This document shows, in pieces, positions 44,866 through 56,369 of a stretch of DNA of 64,000 bases (positions are counted from its first letter, which is position 1; every line of letters starts with the position of its first letter). The position numbers and the translations under genes are program-made. The notes beneath the pieces were generated by a model that was not told the DNA's origin, ran no database searches, and saw nothing but the letters and a program-made list of their open reading frames with translations. The stretch comes from Ashinkailepas kermadecensis (Eukaryota; Arthropoda; Thecostraca; Neolepadidae), in the NCBI GenBank assembly GCA_034440615.1, contig JAOTOM010003841.1, forward strand, positions 62,001 to 126,000, written 5' to 3'.

Positions 44866-45426
44866 GTGCGTTTATAGCCTTGTTTAGCGCGCGCTCCCGG
44901 CGCTAGGCCATTCATCAGCTGGCGTGACCCATACTATTTTTCGTGTTGCCTCACGTGATGGGTTCGCCACTAACTATTGAGGTTGAGGGGATGGATCCCG
45001 GCCGTTTTTAGAGCTTAATGCTATGGCTGCAGGCGTTGTATGAAAATAATGGACTTAAAACACCTAACATCCCCCTGAATCATCTTCACGTGATGGAACT
45101 ATTTCTGCAGGTATTGCGATGCCCATAAAGCTTAGTGATCAATCACACGAATCTGATAAATGGCTAAAGGCCTATAAAAATGCGATATTTCAACAAAAAC
45201 ACTTGGAAAGACCACTTGCCTTTCATCCCTCTTCGATCCGTTTCGTGCAAGTCGATAAGCAACACTGTTGGCTTTCCCCTCCCACTTCTGCAACGAACTT
45301 GCACATCGCGCCAAGGCAACCAACCAGGAACGCTGTGAGATGGGTAAATTTTGCAAAATTGTGCCGGCGTCGCTCATTGGCTGCGGAGCGGTGTTGACGT
45401 CACTAGCCGGGGTGCTGGTGCCGCAG
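44866..45426. other. Unassigned, promoter-like near the end
   Basis: CATTGGCTG (CCAAT type) and TGACGTCA (CRE-like) occur at 45374-45404, just before the next candidate exon. Either could be chance. Confidence 0.3.
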
Positions 45427-45619
45427 TGTCGTACAGACATGCGACCTCGAACCAGGGGTCATCTGCCCAGACAAAGACCGGCTGGTGCGAGTAGTCTACA
45501 GCCCCGCTACAGCCTGCCATCAATCTGTCGGGTATGTTGAGGTAGTAGAAGCCGGGGAGAGCCGAGCCGCCCCCGGCGTCTCCGTTGCAGCCTTTACTGC
45601 CAGTCAGACGACACCATGA
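45427..45619 (+). CDS. Candidate terminal exon (gene G), Cys-containing
   Basis: After CTGGTGCCGCAG (ending 45426) a frame entered with one base runs 63 sense codons to TGA at 45617-45619. An in-frame TAG 31 bases upstream limits the exon on the left. An alternative acceptor, GTCGTACAG at 45428-45436, would start it four codons later in phase 0. The protein reads Thr-Cys-Asp-Leu-Glu-Pro-Gly-Val-Ile-Cys-Pro-Asp-Lys-Asp-Arg-Leu-Val-Arg-Val-Val-Tyr, then Cys-His-Gln-Ser-Val-Gly-Tyr-Val-Glu-Val-Val, with three Cys and beta-strand-like alternation. It lacks ATG, so it is missed by ORF scans. Probably secreted or extracellular by its Cys spacing; family not recognised. Confidence 0.45.
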
Positions 45620-45904
45620 ATTCTGAGGCAGCCCTGGCCGAGCTGCAGACTGGCGCGCAGCAGAGGAGGGCGGGATCGTTCCTGCAATCGGCCGTCGATT
45701 GACTCTCCCACCGGCGCGGGGCCTTTCGGATCTGACCTGCGGATCTGACCTGCGCAGCCTGTGCAGTCCTCACGTCGACACCACAGCCGCGATTTTGAGG
45801 CTCAGGTGACGACAAAGTTGGACCACCTGAAGTGAGGTCCCGGCCGAGCGTGAGGTCCCGGGGAAGCGGTCGTCGCCAACTTCACTGGCCATTATCAGTT
45901 GGTG

Positions 45905-46640
45905 GGCTGAGGATCACCGGACCACTGGGCCACCGGACCAACGGACCATCTGATCACCGGGCCACCGGACCATCGAACTAACGAACCCTCGGACCATCGA
46001 GCCATCGGACCGTCGGACCACCGAACCACCGGACCAATGGACTATGAGATCATTGGTCCATCGGATCACCGGACCATCGGACCACCGGACCATCGGACCA
46101 TTGAACCACCGGAACATTTGAGAATGTGACCACTGGACCATGTGACCACCGGAACACCGCACACCCAAACCACCGGACCACCGTACCACTGGATCATGGG
46201 ACCATCTGGCCAATGTGATCAGTAGACCATGGGAGCACCGGACCGCCGTACAGCCGATCAACCGTACCACTGAATCATGGGACCATCGGACCACCGGACC
46301 ACCGGACCATGCTAACGGACCGTCTGACCGTTGGACCACCAGACTATCGAACCCCCGGACGATGGGACCATCGGACTGCCGGACCACCGGATTATCTGAC
46401 TACTGGAACTTGAGACCAAGGGACCGCCAGACCATCGTACCGCTGGACCATGGGACCCCCGAACCACCGGACCATCGGACCACTGGACCATCGAATCACC
46501 GGACCACCGGATCATGGGACAATGTGACCACTGAATCATGTGACCACTGGACCACCACACAACCAAGCTACTGGACCACCATATCACTGGACCATAGGAC
46601 CATCGGTCCATCGGGCCATAGAACCGCCGGATCATTGGGA
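45905..46640. repeat. Degenerate 8-12-bp minisatellite (GGACCACCGGACCATC)
   Basis: A long diverged array of GGACCACC/GGACCATC words on the plus strand, irregular period. Both strands show 100-197-codon frames that are artefacts. Confidence 0.93.
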
Positions 46641-47039
46641 CGCGGTGACGAGCCCAGACGTCGTGTCTGCTGGTCCAGGCATAGCCGCCGTTCTCCGAGT
46701 GCTCGCGTAAAGCTTCATGTTCCGCTTAGTCTTCAAATCCGAGCTTCACGGCTAAGTCTTCAGATTCCGCTGGATGAGGTACGTCAGAACGTTAGCCGTT
46801 ACAGTTAGAGCCTCACTTGCGCATGCAAGCATGTCGCGACCGTCTGGGAGATCAGCAGATTGTGCACTCGCTGGCTCATGCTGAGCAAGGAATTTTGACG
46901 CTCATATGTCCTTCACCACTCTACAGTACGAAGAAGGGTGCCTCTGACACAACCTACGGTAAAGGAAAATTAACGTTTTTTTTTGCCCAACGAGACCCTA
47001 GATGTGCAGTTGTGTGTCTAGAATTTGCATCAGGGGAGA
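46641..47039. other. Unassigned stretch
   Basis: Possible acceptor GTGTCTGCTGGTCCAG at about 46675 but no convincing open exon after it. Confidence 0.3.
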
Positions 47040-47215
47040 CAAACTAATCACTAGATTTCAACTCTCTCCCCCTAATATTTTTTTTTCTGGTATCCTTTGA
47101 TAAGTCAGCTTACACTGCTGAAATTACACCTGCACAAATCACTTAAATATGTATAATTTTTATATTGCAAGTATTTCAATTCATAACGCCTGGTCGCCAC
47201 CACGCCAGCGTTCAT
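47040..47215 (-). repeat. Dispersed repeat R1, copy 1
   Basis: Reverse complement of 58985-59165: shared TCTGGTATC...TTGATAAGTC, AGCTTACACTGCTGAAATTACACC and a Gly/Cys-poor TTCATAACGCC...GGTCGCC end (given in parts). The element is unclassified. Its two copies are inverted relative to each other. Confidence 0.65.
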
Positions 47216-48333
<1,118 letters not shown>

Positions 48334-48408
48334 TGCCATAGCCCCACGCTCTCTATGGCCTGTGACCTGTGACCGGCAGTGACCCTGTCGTGACCTCACT
48401 GGCGGACA

Positions 48409-48560
48409 ATGTGGGCCCTGTACCGGACGATGCTGCTGCTGGCGGCCATCTCGTACCTCACCGTGTCGCCGGGCTGCTGTGGCAATCCCTTCACCGGTCT
48501 TCGCCGGTACGCCTCCAGCCTGGCCATCCGGCTGGGTCGGCGCCAGTCTCAGCCGGTCAG
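48409..48560 (+). CDS. Gene D exon 1: signal peptide and amidation-like site
   Basis: ATG at 48409, with A at -3 (GGACAATGT), opens a 50-codon exon ending at GTCAG|GTGGGT (phase 2). Residues 1-20 are a classical signal peptide (basic n-region at residue 6, Met-Leu-Leu-Leu-Ala-Ala-Ile core). Cleavage is likely around the Cys-Cys-Gly at 23-25. Residues 26-45 read like a short bioactive peptide ending in Leu-Gly-Arg-Arg (42-45), a dibasic site preceded by Gly that could yield an amidated C-terminus. A possible 5' untranslated exon joins at the GGCAG at 48375-48379. The exon's last about 45 bases recur in degraded form in the intron array. Family unknown; a peptide-hormone-like precursor is an inference. 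Confidence 0.62.
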
Positions 48561-48978
48561 GTGGGTGTCCTGGGTCAGGTCAGGTCAGGTCAGACCAGAT
48601 CAGATGTGCTTCAGCCTGGCCATCTGCATGGGTCGACACCAATCTCAACTGGCCAGATGGGTGTCCTGGACCAGGTCAGGGCAGGTCAAGCCAGGTCAGG
48701 TGTGCTTCAGCCTGACCGGTCAGGTATGTGTCCTGGTCCAGGTCAGGTCAGGTCAGGTCAGACCAGGTCAGGTGTGCTTCAGCCTAGTCATCTGCCTGGG
48801 TCGACACCAATCTCAACTGACCAGATGGGTGTCCTGGGTGAGGTCAGGTCAGGTCAAGCCAGGTCAAGTGTGCTTCAGCCTGACCGGTCAGGCGAGTGTT
48901 CTGGGCCAGGTCAAGTCAGGTCAGGTAAGGTCAGGTGTGCTTCAGCTTGACCTGCCAGGTGGCGCGAGAGCAGTCTGA
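48561..48978 (+). repeat. GGTCA-rich array containing copies of the exon 1 end
   Basis: Higher-order period is about 168 bp. CTTCAGCCTGGCCATCTGC...GGGTCGACACCAATCTCAAC...GGGTGTCCTGG at 48609-48670 and again at 48777-48838 match the last 45 bases of exon 1 plus the first intron bases with about 80% identity. Shorter copies GACCGGTCAGGTATGTGTCC and GACCGGTCAGGCGAGTGTTC keep only the junction. GGTCA pentamers fill the spaces. Confidence 0.85.
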
Positions 48979-49445
48979 GGCGATCAGGTGGGTCCTGGGT
49001 CAACTTAGTACAAGCAACGTTCGGTCAGGTTAAACCAGTTACGTACACCTTGCACGTGAGAAGTATTCGAACACAAACGATATTTAACCATGGTGCACAT
49101 TATTCGTTAGTTGTTTGTGTACCCTGAGAATATTTTCACTGCCTGTTGGCTTTGTTTTCCGCAGCGTTATCAGTTTCTGTGCCATTGGAAGGAGATCGGA
49201 CACTTCCTCCAGGCGACTATGAAAAGGCCATATACAGCCATTGATGGCCAATAGACCATTCGGAATCCCGAACGGTGTGAAGCTCAATGGTCAGAAATAG
49301 AATCTTGCGAGATTCTAGCAAACACCTAACATCAAGCATCGACCAGCTCTGTTGCTGTGGACGTTTTCTCTGTGGGTTCAGATAAGTTCGCTCAGACCTC
49401 ACTTTGATCGACAAGTCGGACATGGGGTCTTAGCACTCACTCATA

Positions 49446-49512
<67 letters not shown>

Positions 49513-49526
49513 ATGTATATATAAAT

Positions 49527-49599
<73 letters not shown>

Positions 49600-49730
49600 A
49601 AAGTATCAATATGAAAGCATAACCATCGCTCATTCATTTTGTCAACCGATGCTGCAGATCGATATCATAGTTCTCAATATGTTGTGCTACGATCCTGTCA
49701 CTCTACTGACTGGGGTCGTGTCTGGAACAG
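48979..49730. other. Gene D intron 1 remainder, with AT microsatellite
   Basis: (AT)n with GTGTGTGTATG interruption at about 49445-49588; otherwise unique sequence. Confidence 0.6.
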
Positions 49731-49891
49731 CGTCGACTTCGACGCAGAGAGCTACGGATCGTCGTCGGGTGGCGACAGACCCCGGACGGTCCTGTCGTCC
49801 ATCGACGGTGAAGAGCTTCGGCGCCTGCTTCGTCGTCAGCACGCTCACTGCAACACTACAATCAAGAAGAGGCGCATCAACAACAGGAACG
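49731..49891 (+). CDS. Gene D exon 2
   Basis: Acceptor GTGTCTGGAACAG ends at 49730. Entry needs one base (phase 2), exactly what exon 1 leaves; the junction codon is AG|C, Ser51. The exon encodes residues 52-104: acidic start (Val-Asp-Phe-Asp-Ala-Glu), Ser/Gly spacer, Glu-Glu-Leu-Arg-Arg-Leu-Leu-Arg-Arg helix, Cys91 followed by a glycosylation site Asn92-Thr-Thr, and a basic Lys-Lys-Arg-Arg. It ends at AACG|GTACGA in phase 1. A second possible acceptor inside (GACGCAG at 49749) would not keep phase with exon 1. Confidence 0.58.
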
Positions 49892-50469
49892 GTACGATGC
49901 AACGCCACAGTATAATTTACAACAAGAGATAGGTAGACACACGAGCCACCTTAGGACAATGCCTCACCCCTAGATTACCTGACTTCCTCTCTGATTCGGA
50001 TTACCTCATTTCGATGTAAGCAAGGGAAGAGCCTTTTATTTCCAGTCATGTGTTTATCGGAGAATCTACATGCTTCGGATTTTGTCCCATTTACACGATG
50101 TCAACATCTAAGCTTGAGAAATTCCATGTCAGCAACAACACGAATTGCTTCCGGTGGCCCAAACAGACATTGGCGGTGTATCGGCGCACGGCTGCATTCC
50201 TTCTGGTTTTGGTTCCACATCAGTATCGGGCCACATTGCTGAACGGAGCCAAGCACAACGAGGCAGCCAAGCCAGAGGCTGAGGCTAGCGAAGCCAGAGG
50301 CTGTCGGACTGTTCCAGGGCTTCTTGTGGCACAATTACTAGCTAACCTTTCCTGGCTCGCAATTACCTGACTCAAAGGTCTGCAGGGGCCGCTTCACATT
50401 ACTGAACTCTAGCAACTGGTAGTGAGTGGCGGCCGGGCTCGCGATCTGCGTGCCCGGCTGCCTGACAAC
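49892..50469. other. Gene D intron 2, left part
   Basis: No feature beyond a GGCTGAGGCTAGCGAAGCC-type small repeat near 50275-50300. Confidence 0.4.
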
Positions 50470-51515
50470 TCAAATCGTCGTCATCAGAGCAGTCTGACGG
50501 ACCTGCGTCGTCATCAGAGCAGTCTGACGGACCGGCGTCGACGTCATCAGATCAGTCTGACGGACCGGCGTTGTCGTCATCAGATCAGTCTGACGGACCG
50601 ACGTCGACGTCATCAGATCAGTCTGATGGACCGGCGTTGTCGTCATCAGATCAGTCTGACGTACCGGCGTCGACGTCATCAGATCAGTCTGATGGACCGG
50701 CGTTGTCGTCATCAGAGCAGTCTGACGGACCTGCGTCGTCATCAGAGCAGTCTGACGGACCTGCGTCGTCATCAGAGCAGTCTGACGGACCGGCGTCGAC
50801 GTCATCAGATCAGTCTGACGGACCGGCGTTGTCGTCATCAGATCAGTCTGATGGACCGGCGTTGTCGTCGTCAGAGCAGTCTGACGGACCGACGCCGTCG
50901 TCGTCAGAGCAGTCTGACGGACCGACGACGTCGTCATCAGAGCAGTCTGACGGACCTGCGTCGTCATCAGAGCAGTCTGACGGACCTGCGTCGTCATCAG
51001 AGCAGTCTGACGGACCTGCGTCGTCATCAGATCAGTCTGACGGACCGACGCCGTAGTCATCAGATCAGTCTGACGGACCGGCGTTGTCGTCATGAGATCA
51101 GTCTGACGTACCGACGCCGTCGTCGTCATCAGATCAGTCTGACAGACCGACGCCGTAGTCATCAGAGCAGTCTGACGGACCGACGTCGTCGACGTCATCA
51201 GATCAGTCTGACGGACCGGCGTCGTCGACGTCATCAGATCAGTCTGACGGACCGGCGTCGTCGACGTCATCAGAGCAGTCTGACGGACCTGCGTCGTCAT
51301 CAGATCAGTCTGACGGACCGACGCCGTAGTCATCAGATCAGTCTGACGGACCGACGCCGTCGTCATCAGATCAGTCTGACGGACCGGCATCGTCGACGTC
51401 ATCAGATCAGTCTGACGGACCGGCGTCGTCGACGTCATCAGATCAGTCTGACGGACCGACGTCGTCGACGTCATCAGATCAGTCTGACGGACCGACGTCG
51501 TCGACGGCTGGTTGG
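50470..51515 (+). repeat. 27-39-bp minisatellite within gene D intron 2
   Basis: Units share TCATCAGATCAGTCTGACGG (or GAGCAG) followed by ACCGGCGTCGTCGACG of variable length. Lengths are multiples of three, so frames of 161, 367 and 398 codons stay open on both strands. These are artefacts. Confidence 0.95.
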
Positions 51516-51938
51516 CGACTTCTGAGCAGGGGTCGCAGGGCTCCTCCGGCGAGAGCCGTACGACCATCCTGCGCTGAGGGCGACGACAGCCCGCGGCGCA
51601 GCCAATGAGCACACATTGAGTGTGTAGGAAATGACAATGGTGTCGCCAGTGAGACATAGTCGTCACAGGCAGATGCTGGACTTAACCTGCACCGCATTCC
51701 CTGTGTTGTCCACTGCCGCTGCATCTGGCTCTTTAGTAAGTGTGTCATTGGACCGCAAGGATTGCGGTGACGGCTGAAGAGCACCAAGTTGTGTCTCTGC
51801 TGAGCTATGACTGTCAGCTGAAGGCACTGTCAGCTATATCTGACATGCACGTGTGCTGTCAGCTATGTCTAACAGCTGAACGTGCCGTAAGCTATTTCGG
51901 GCAACAGGCACGACAGACACGCGTTCCCTTGCTTCCAG
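51516..51938. other. Gene D intron 2, right part
   Basis: Imperfect repeats of CTGTCAGCTATATCTGAC/CTGTCAGCTATGTCTAAC lie at 51805-51900, shortly before the exon 3 acceptor. Confidence 0.5.
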
Positions 51939-52036
51939 AGATCTGCCTCTTTAAGGCTTTGCGACGATGCGGGAATCGCCTTATCTCGAAGATCGCCTCC
52001 AGCCCCGACTTCGACACCCGATGCACGACCAGGGAG
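51939..52036 (+). CDS. Gene D exon 3
   Basis: A strong acceptor (CGTTCCCTTGCTTCCAG) ends at 51938. Entry in phase 1 matches exon 2; the junction codon G|AG is Glu105. Residues 106-137 carry Cys107, Cys115 and Cys133 in a helix-like Leu-Phe-Lys-Ala-Leu-Arg-Arg context and end in Thr-Thr-Arg-Glu before GGGAG|GTAGGT (phase 0). The last 13 bases and the donor start the 40-bp array that follows. An alternative downstream exon near 53806 could also be reached in phase 0 and would give a shorter C-terminus. Confidence 0.6.
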
Positions 52037-53575
52037 GTAGGTAGCTGTGCAACGTCTGGCAGGTCACGACCAGGGAGGTAGGTAGCTGTACAACGTCTGG
52101 CAGGTCATGACCAGGGAGGTAGGTAGCTGTACAATGTCTGGCAGGTCACGACCAGGGAGGTAGGTAGCTGTACAATGTCTGACAGGTCACGACCAGGGAG
52201 GTAGGTAGCTGTACAACGTCTGGCAGGTCATGACCAGGGAGGTAGGTAGCTGTACAATGTCTGACAGGTCACGACCAGGGAGGTAGGTAGCTGTACAATG
52301 TCTGACAGGTCACGACCAGGGAGGTAGGTAGCTGTACAACGTCTGGCAGGTCATGACCAGGGAGGTAGGTAGCTGTACAATGTCTGACAGGTCACGACCA
52401 GGGAGGTAAGTAGCTGTACAATGTCTGACAGGTCACGACCAGGGAGGTAGGTAGCTGTATAATGTCTGGCAGGTCATGACCAGGGAGGTAGGTAGCTGTG
52501 TAATGTCTGGCAGGTCACGACCAGGGAGGTAGGTAGCTGTGCAACGTCTGGCAGGTCACGACCAGGGAGGTAGGTAGCTGTACAACGTCTGACAGGTCAT
52601 GACCAGGGAGGTAGGTAACTGCACAACGTCTGGCAGGTCACGACCAGGGAGGTAGGTAGCTGTATAATGTCTGGCAGGTCATGACCAGGGAGGTAGGTAG
52701 TTGTACAACGTCTGGCAGGTCATGACCAGGGAGGTAGGTAGCTGTACAACGTCTGGCAGGTCACGACCAGGGAGGTAGGTAGCTGTACAACGTCTGACAG
52801 GTCATGACCAGGGAGGTAGGTAGCTGTACAACGTCTGGCAGGTCACGACCAGGGAGGTAGGTAGTTGTACAACGTCTGACAGGTCATGACCAGGGAGGTA
52901 GGTAGCTGTACAACGTCTGACAGGTCATGACCAGGGAGGTAGGTAGCTGTACAACGTCTGGCAGGTCACGACCAGGGAGGTAGGTAGCTGTACAACGTCT
53001 GGCAGGTCACGACCAGGGAGGTAGGTAGCTGTACAACGTCTGGCCGGTCATGACCAGGGAGGTAGGTAGCTGTATAATGTCTGGCAGGTCATGACCAGGG
53101 AGGTAGGTAGTTATACAACGCCTGGAAGGTCATGACCAGGGAGGTAGGTAGCTGTACAACGTCTGGCAGGTCACGACCAGGGAGGTAGGTAGCTGTACAA
53201 CGTCTGGCCGGTCATGACCAGGGAGGTAGGTAGCTGTATAATGTCTGGCAGGTCATGACCAGGGAGGTAGGTAGTTATACAACGTCTGGAAGGTCATGAC
53301 CAGGGAGGTAGGTAGCTGTACAACGTCTGGCAGGTCACGACCAGGGAGGTAGGTAGCTGTACAACGTCTGGCAGGTCATGACCAGGGAGGTAGGTAGCTG
53401 TATAATGTCTGGCAGGTCATGACCAGGGAGGTAGGTAGATATACAACGTCTGGAAGGTCATGACCAGGGAGGTAGGTAGCTGTACAACGTCTGGCAGGTC
53501 ACGACCAGGGAGGTAGGTAGCTGTACAACGTCTGGCAGGTCATGACCAGGGAGGTAGGTAGCTGTGCAACGTCTG
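52024..53575 (+). repeat. 40-bp minisatellite of exon 3 donor units, about 38 copies
   Basis: Each unit is CACGACCAGGGAGGTAGGTA followed by GCTGTACAACGTCTGGCAGG plus T, i.e. 13 bases of coding end, the donor and about 27 intron bases. Variation is limited to C/T in the first word, GTATAATG for GTACAACG and GACAGG for GGCAGG. The first unit is the real exon 3-intron 3 junction. Confidence 0.97.
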
Positions 53576-53582
53576 GCATGGC

Positions 53583-53680
53583 ACGCGGCGAAGCCACCGG
53601 CCAGCCCCGCGAACCACCGGCCAGCCCCGCGAAGCCACCGGCCAGCCCCGCGAACCTACCTCCCTGGTAGGTTCGTAAGC
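53583..53680. repeat. GC-rich 23-27-bp repeat and hairpin at the array end
   Basis: Three copies of GAAGCCACCGGCCAGCCCCGC-like text are followed by GAACCTACCTCCCTGGTAGGTTC (in parts: GAACCTAC and GTAGGTTC pair around CTCCCTG). The loop-side ACCTACCTCCCTGG is an inverted piece of the 40-bp unit. Confidence 0.8.
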
Positions 53681-53804
53681 AGAGCCTCTCTTGTGTCAGG
53701 CCGCCGCCCCTTATTACGGGGAGGAGGCGGGGGTAGTCATTCGATCCCAACTCAATGCTACAGGTCAGTACATGCCGAAAGCAATTTATTTTCAGCTTCC
53801 GTTC

Positions 53805-54060
53805 ACTGTTGTCCGCAGCAACAGCAACTCTTCATGACACTCCGGCGTTGGCATCCTTGCTCAGCCTTCCAACGGCAACTCGAGAAAAAGACCTAGATCG
53901 GTCCGACCCCGGACAACGCCCATACGTAACAACTCAGCCCCGGACTGAGGGCGGCCAGCGGCGCCCCAGCTCGGTACCACACCCTTCCCGGTCAGCTGAC
54001 GAGCACCATTGTCACGGCAGCCTTACGACCGCCACCTACAAGCGACAAGGGAACACCTAG
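53805..54060 (+). CDS. Weak alternative terminal exon candidates within gene D intron 3
   Basis: After GTTGTCCGCAG (ending about 53805) two frames are open. One entered in phase 0 stops after 25 codons at TAG 53894 and would be compatible with exon 3. One entered in phase 1 runs 84 codons of Pro/Ser/Arg/Thr-rich sequence to TAG 54058-54060. Neither has family support. They are listed because the acceptor is reasonable and alternative splicing cannot be excluded. Confidence 0.2.
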
Positions 54061-55154
<1,094 letters not shown>

Positions 55155-55278
55155 GTATCGTCACAGGTGCTTCTGGATTTTCCAGACTTACTGTATGGAA
55201 TCGTTACAGAACTTCGTGGACTTACCATACGGTGTCGTCACAGGACGTTTTTGGACTGACTGTACGACTTCGTCACAG
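55155..55278 (+). repeat. Acceptor-like repeats before gene D exon 4
   Basis: Four diverged copies of about 40 bp each contain CGTCACAG or CGTTACAG followed by a GGACTTACTGTA-type stretch (GTATCGTCACAGGTGC, GGAATCGTTACAGAAC, GGTGTCGTCACAGGAC, GACTTCGTCACAGGAG). The last one is the real acceptor. Confidence 0.65.
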
Positions 55279-55452
55279 GAGTTCCTTGACTGCATGAGCT
55301 GGATGCAGCTGGGCGGTTGCCGGGTGAAGCACGCTCGTCGCGGACCTTCGAGAGCGCTGGTGGACCAATACCAGCAGCGGCTACGGCGACTGCTTCATTC
55401 CACCCGCGGCTGTGTCATTGGCATCGACCTGTCAGCTCAGTCATCAAACTGA
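55279..55452 (+). CDS. Gene D terminal exon 4
   Basis: Entered in phase 0 after CTTCGTCACAG and open for 57 codons to TGA at 55450-55452. It encodes residues 138-194 with Cys142, Cys151 and Cys182, a basic Lys-His-Ala-Arg-Arg-Gly (154-159) and an amphipathic Gln-Tyr-Gln-Gln-Arg-Leu-Arg-Arg-Leu-Leu helix. Cys spacings across exons 2-4 are 15, 7, 17, 8, 8 and 30 residues, seven Cys in all after the leader. This suggests a compact disulfide-bonded domain with one unpaired or intermolecular Cys. The full spliced frame (152+161+98+174 = 585 bases) is divisible by three with every phase matching. It may be a secreted six-Cys-type protein of arthropod-like architecture; no family is claimed. Confidence 0.6.
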   Translation, partial: EFLDCMSWMQLGGCRVKHARRGPSRALVDQYQQRLRRLLHSTRGCVIGIDLSAQSSN

Positions 55453-55606
55453 GGTCACGCTGAGGTCACGCAGACTCCCCAGGTCGTGCTAAGGTCGCAG
55501 TCAGGTACATGTCATGAGATCATTACACTGAAACACCTCTACCTGGGAGAGGAAAGTTTTCTCATCCGCCACGATAAGGCTTCACTGAGGCGTCTTTCCT
55601 CGGAGG

Positions 55607-55830
55607 ATGCTATTGAAGTACCTCGCTCTGAGGAGGGAGCACCTCGATGTTCCTCTCTCGGGGCAGTGCTACTGCAGCGACCTCATCGGCGACGCTGATG
55701 CCACACAGAGCAACCCTTCCGCAGAGGCTACACCAAGACACCGCTCCGCAAAAATGATGGAAAGGCGATCCTGGGGCGATCCTTGTGTGATCACGAGGCA
55801 ATCCCCAAGTGATCCGGAGGCGATCCTGAG
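55607..55830 (+). CDS. Gene E candidate exon 1
   Basis: ATG at 55607, just after a TCTTTCCTCGGAG acceptor-like site, opens 74 codons ending at CTGAG|GTGATC (phase 2). The beginning (Met-Leu-Leu-Lys-Tyr-Leu-Ala-Leu-Arg-Arg-Glu-His) is not a signal peptide. Cys-Tyr-Cys-Ser-Asp and a Ser/Thr/Pro-rich part follow. The last third is already built of GGCGATCC/GTGATCC repeat words, so its coding status is doubtful. A competing frame (55486-55698) overlaps. Confidence 0.25.
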
Positions 55831-55930
55831 GTGATCCTGAGGTGATCCGGAGGCGATCCTGAGGCGATCCTGAAGTGATCCTTAGGTGATCTGGAGGTGG
55901 GTCAGAGGTAATCCGGAGGCGATCCTGAGG
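55768..55930 (+). repeat. 11-22-bp array GGCGATCCTGAGGTGATCC
   Basis: About a dozen words GGCGATCCTGA/GGTGATCCGGA. Most contain CTGAG|GTGATC, a donor-like sequence, starting within the exon candidate above. Confidence 0.88.
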
Positions 55931-56017
55931 AACTCACGTTTGTAAAGTTTCAGTGAGAGCCTGTCTCTGTTGCCAAATCGCGGCGGCATCCCTCTGCATA
56001 CATTCCCTGCTCTCCAG

Positions 56018-56174
56018 TGCGACTGCGAACGCCGTGTTCGCTGGCCCGGTCGCTGGTTGTCCATGTCACTGTTTGAACTTTATATGTCGGCTAGATGAGC
56101 GTCTGAAGAGGAGTCCCTCAGAACACAAAGTGCATTGTGTGCATAGCGACTTTCGTATGTGTGATGGCATGTAA
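56018..56174 (+). CDS. Gene E candidate terminal exon 2
   Basis: A very good acceptor (CATTCCCTGCTCTCCAG) ends at 56017. Entered with one base (phase 2, matching exon 1; AG|T, Ser75) it is open for 51 codons to TAA at 56172-56174, with seven Cys (Cys-Pro-Cys-His-Cys-Leu-Asn-Phe-Ile-Cys, then Cys-Val-His, Met-Cys-Asp). Entered in phase 0 it instead gives a shorter 26-codon frame (Cys-Asp-Cys-Glu-Arg-Arg...). The acceptor is stronger evidence than the choice of frame. Confidence 0.33.
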
Positions 56175-56369
56175 TAAGCGTAGACTGCATGTGTATTACC
56201 CCTCCTCGCCATGGAGCTACCGTGTCAATTTCTGCATCCGCATCACTAGTACCAACAGCGCGATGTACGATAGCTCCCTATTGCTAAGCAGTATATATGA
56301 TTTGCGTTCCTACTCATGTCACATGCGATGAGCTGTCATAAATTCAGTCACTGTTCAGGCAGTTCAGCA
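56175..56369. other. Short intergenic stretch
   Basis: No feature recognised. Confidence 0.3.

Noticed and set aside
48480..48545. Neuropeptide Y/F-like peptide in gene D
   Set aside because: Arg-Tyr-Ala-Ser-Ser-Leu resembles PYY superficially, but the conserved C-terminal Arg-x-Arg-Phe/Tyr-Gly is absent; only a Gly-Arg-Arg site is present.
50422..51666. 367-398-codon Arg/Ser/Thr-rich ORFs
   Set aside because: Minisatellite with units in multiples of three; lies inside an intron of gene D.
52024..53575. CRISPR-like regular repeats
   Set aside because: There are no unique spacers; units are contiguous tandem copies in eukaryotic DNA. The same holds for the other arrays.
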